Below are positions 4,786 through 5,310 of a DNA stretch of 5,310 nucleotides, in pieces; position 1 is the stretch's first letter, and each line of letters starts with the position of its first letter. The position numbers were made by a program, and so were the translations under genes. Source of the DNA: Planctomycetota bacterium (GTDB lineage Bacteria > Planctomycetota > PUPC01 > JABMSA01 > JAUWKK01). The stretch lies in the NCBI GenBank assembly GCA_030614245.1, contig JAUWKK010000217.1, positions 1 to 5,310 on the forward strand. Direction: 5' to 3'. Under the pieces are notes generated by a model that worked only from the letters and a program-made list of their open reading frames with translations, was not told the origin of the DNA and made no database searches.

Positions 4786-5310
4786 TCAGGCGGTCTCGCG
4801 CTTCTTTTTGGGGAGGGACGGGAGCTTGGGGATTTCACCGCGGACGAGTTCGGCGGTGACGGTATACTCGCTGATGTCCTTGCGGCTGGGCAGTTCGAAC
4901 ATCACATCGAGGAGTATCTCTTCGACGACCGAACGGAGTGCCCTGGCGCCCGTTTCGCGGTCGCGAGCCTTATGGACGATCTCGAGCAGGGCATCGTCGG
5001 TGAAATCGAGTTTCACGCCTTCCATCTCGAAGAACTTCTCGTACTGGCGCGCGATGGCGTTCCTGGGCTTGGTCGTGATCTCGATCATCTCGTCGTCGGT
5101 CAGCGGGGTGAGTCCGACGACTACCGGCAGCCTGCCGACGAACTCCGGGATGAGGCCGAACTGGAGCAGGTCTTCGGGCTGGAGTTGCCGCAGCAACTGG
5201 GCGTTCGAGCGTTCATCTATGGCGGTGCTGTCGAATCCGATGACTTTCTTGCCCAGTCGCGCGGAGACGATCTTCTCGATGCCGCTGAATGTTCCGCCGC
5301 ATATGAAGAG
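4786..5310 (-). CDS. clpX: ATP-dependent Clp protease ATP-binding subunit ClpX, C-terminal part
   Basis: ClpX is the hexameric AAA+ unfoldase that feeds tagged proteins into ClpP. The visible 174 residues start at the sensor-1 region (LFICGGTFSGIEKI) and run to a normal stop; the zinc-binding domain and Walker A and B motifs lie beyond the right edge. Fragment residues 24-26 are the IGF tripeptide of the ClpP-docking loop (KKVIGFDST), so this ClpX should partner with ClpP. FGLIPEFVGRLPVV (50-63) contains the arginine finger, Arg60. ETGARALRSVVEEILLD (119-135) is the sensor-2 region with Arg123. The basic end (PKLPSLPKKKRETA) is variable in the family. The TTG near 5196 that could be read as a start is an internal leucine codon, since similarity continues upstream without a break. 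The gene converges with the CPBP gene, with a 91-bp repeat-filled gap between their stops. Confidence 0.97.
   Translation of the reverse strand, partial: LFICGGTFSGIEKIVSARLGKKVIGFDSTAIDERSNAQLLRQLQPEDLLQFGLIPEFVGRLPVVVGLTPLTDDEMIEITTKPRNAIARQYEKFFEMEGVKLDFTDDALLEIVHKARDRETGARALRSVVEEILLDVMFELPSRKDISEYTVTAELVRGEIPKLPSLPKKKRETA

Noticed and set aside
4786..5196. Short independent gene starting at the TTG near 5196
   Set aside because: ClpX similarity, including the IGF loop, continues without break to the window edge, so this codon is an internal leucine.

Overview
The window is GC-rich, densely coded bacterial chromosome carrying housekeeping genes. Five of the six genes lie on the minus strand. 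NAD-dependent class 1B dihydroorotate dehydrogenase (PyrK plus PyrD), a Bacillus-type EF-P with lysine in its PGKG loop, and a short M24 Xaa-Pro peptidase directly upstream of efp are features seen in Firmicutes and in several uncultivated anaerobic lineages. The high GC and many short palindromic repeats in and between genes lean towards a metagenomic lineage such as Planctomycetes or Omnitrophota. This placement is a guess from style, not a phylogenetic result.

Layout. Positions 3542 down to 1 (minus strand) hold a probable operon: pyrK (TTG start), pyrD 10 bp later, an aminopeptidase P family metallopeptidase 42 bp later, and efp 93 bp later; efp runs off the left edge. PyrK and PyrD together form the heterotetramer that oxidises dihydroorotate to orotate and passes the electrons to NAD+. 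The peptidase and EF-P both deal with proline: one probably cleaves Xaa-Pro bonds, the other relieves ribosome stalling at polyproline. Positions 3543-3881 are a non-coding, repeat-rich divergent region. Positions 3882-4694 (plus strand) encode a CPBP/CAAX-type intramembrane protease. Positions 4695-4785 are a convergent spacer filled by a 7-bp periodic tandem repeat. Positions 4786-5310 (minus strand) hold the C-terminal part of clpX, which runs off the right edge.

Beyond the genes, the main interest is the repeats. Short GC-rich palindromes occur between genes (1705-1726, 3604-3619) and also, apparently in frame, inside genes: an extra six-residue loop near the active site of the peptidase, the last residues of PyrD, and the basic N-terminus of the CPBP protease. 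A MITE-like inverted repeat of about 80 bp abuts the CPBP ribosome binding site. Heptad-repeat tracts of similar sequence lie on both sides of the CPBP gene. No CRISPR array, RNA gene, transposase or clear defence system is visible.
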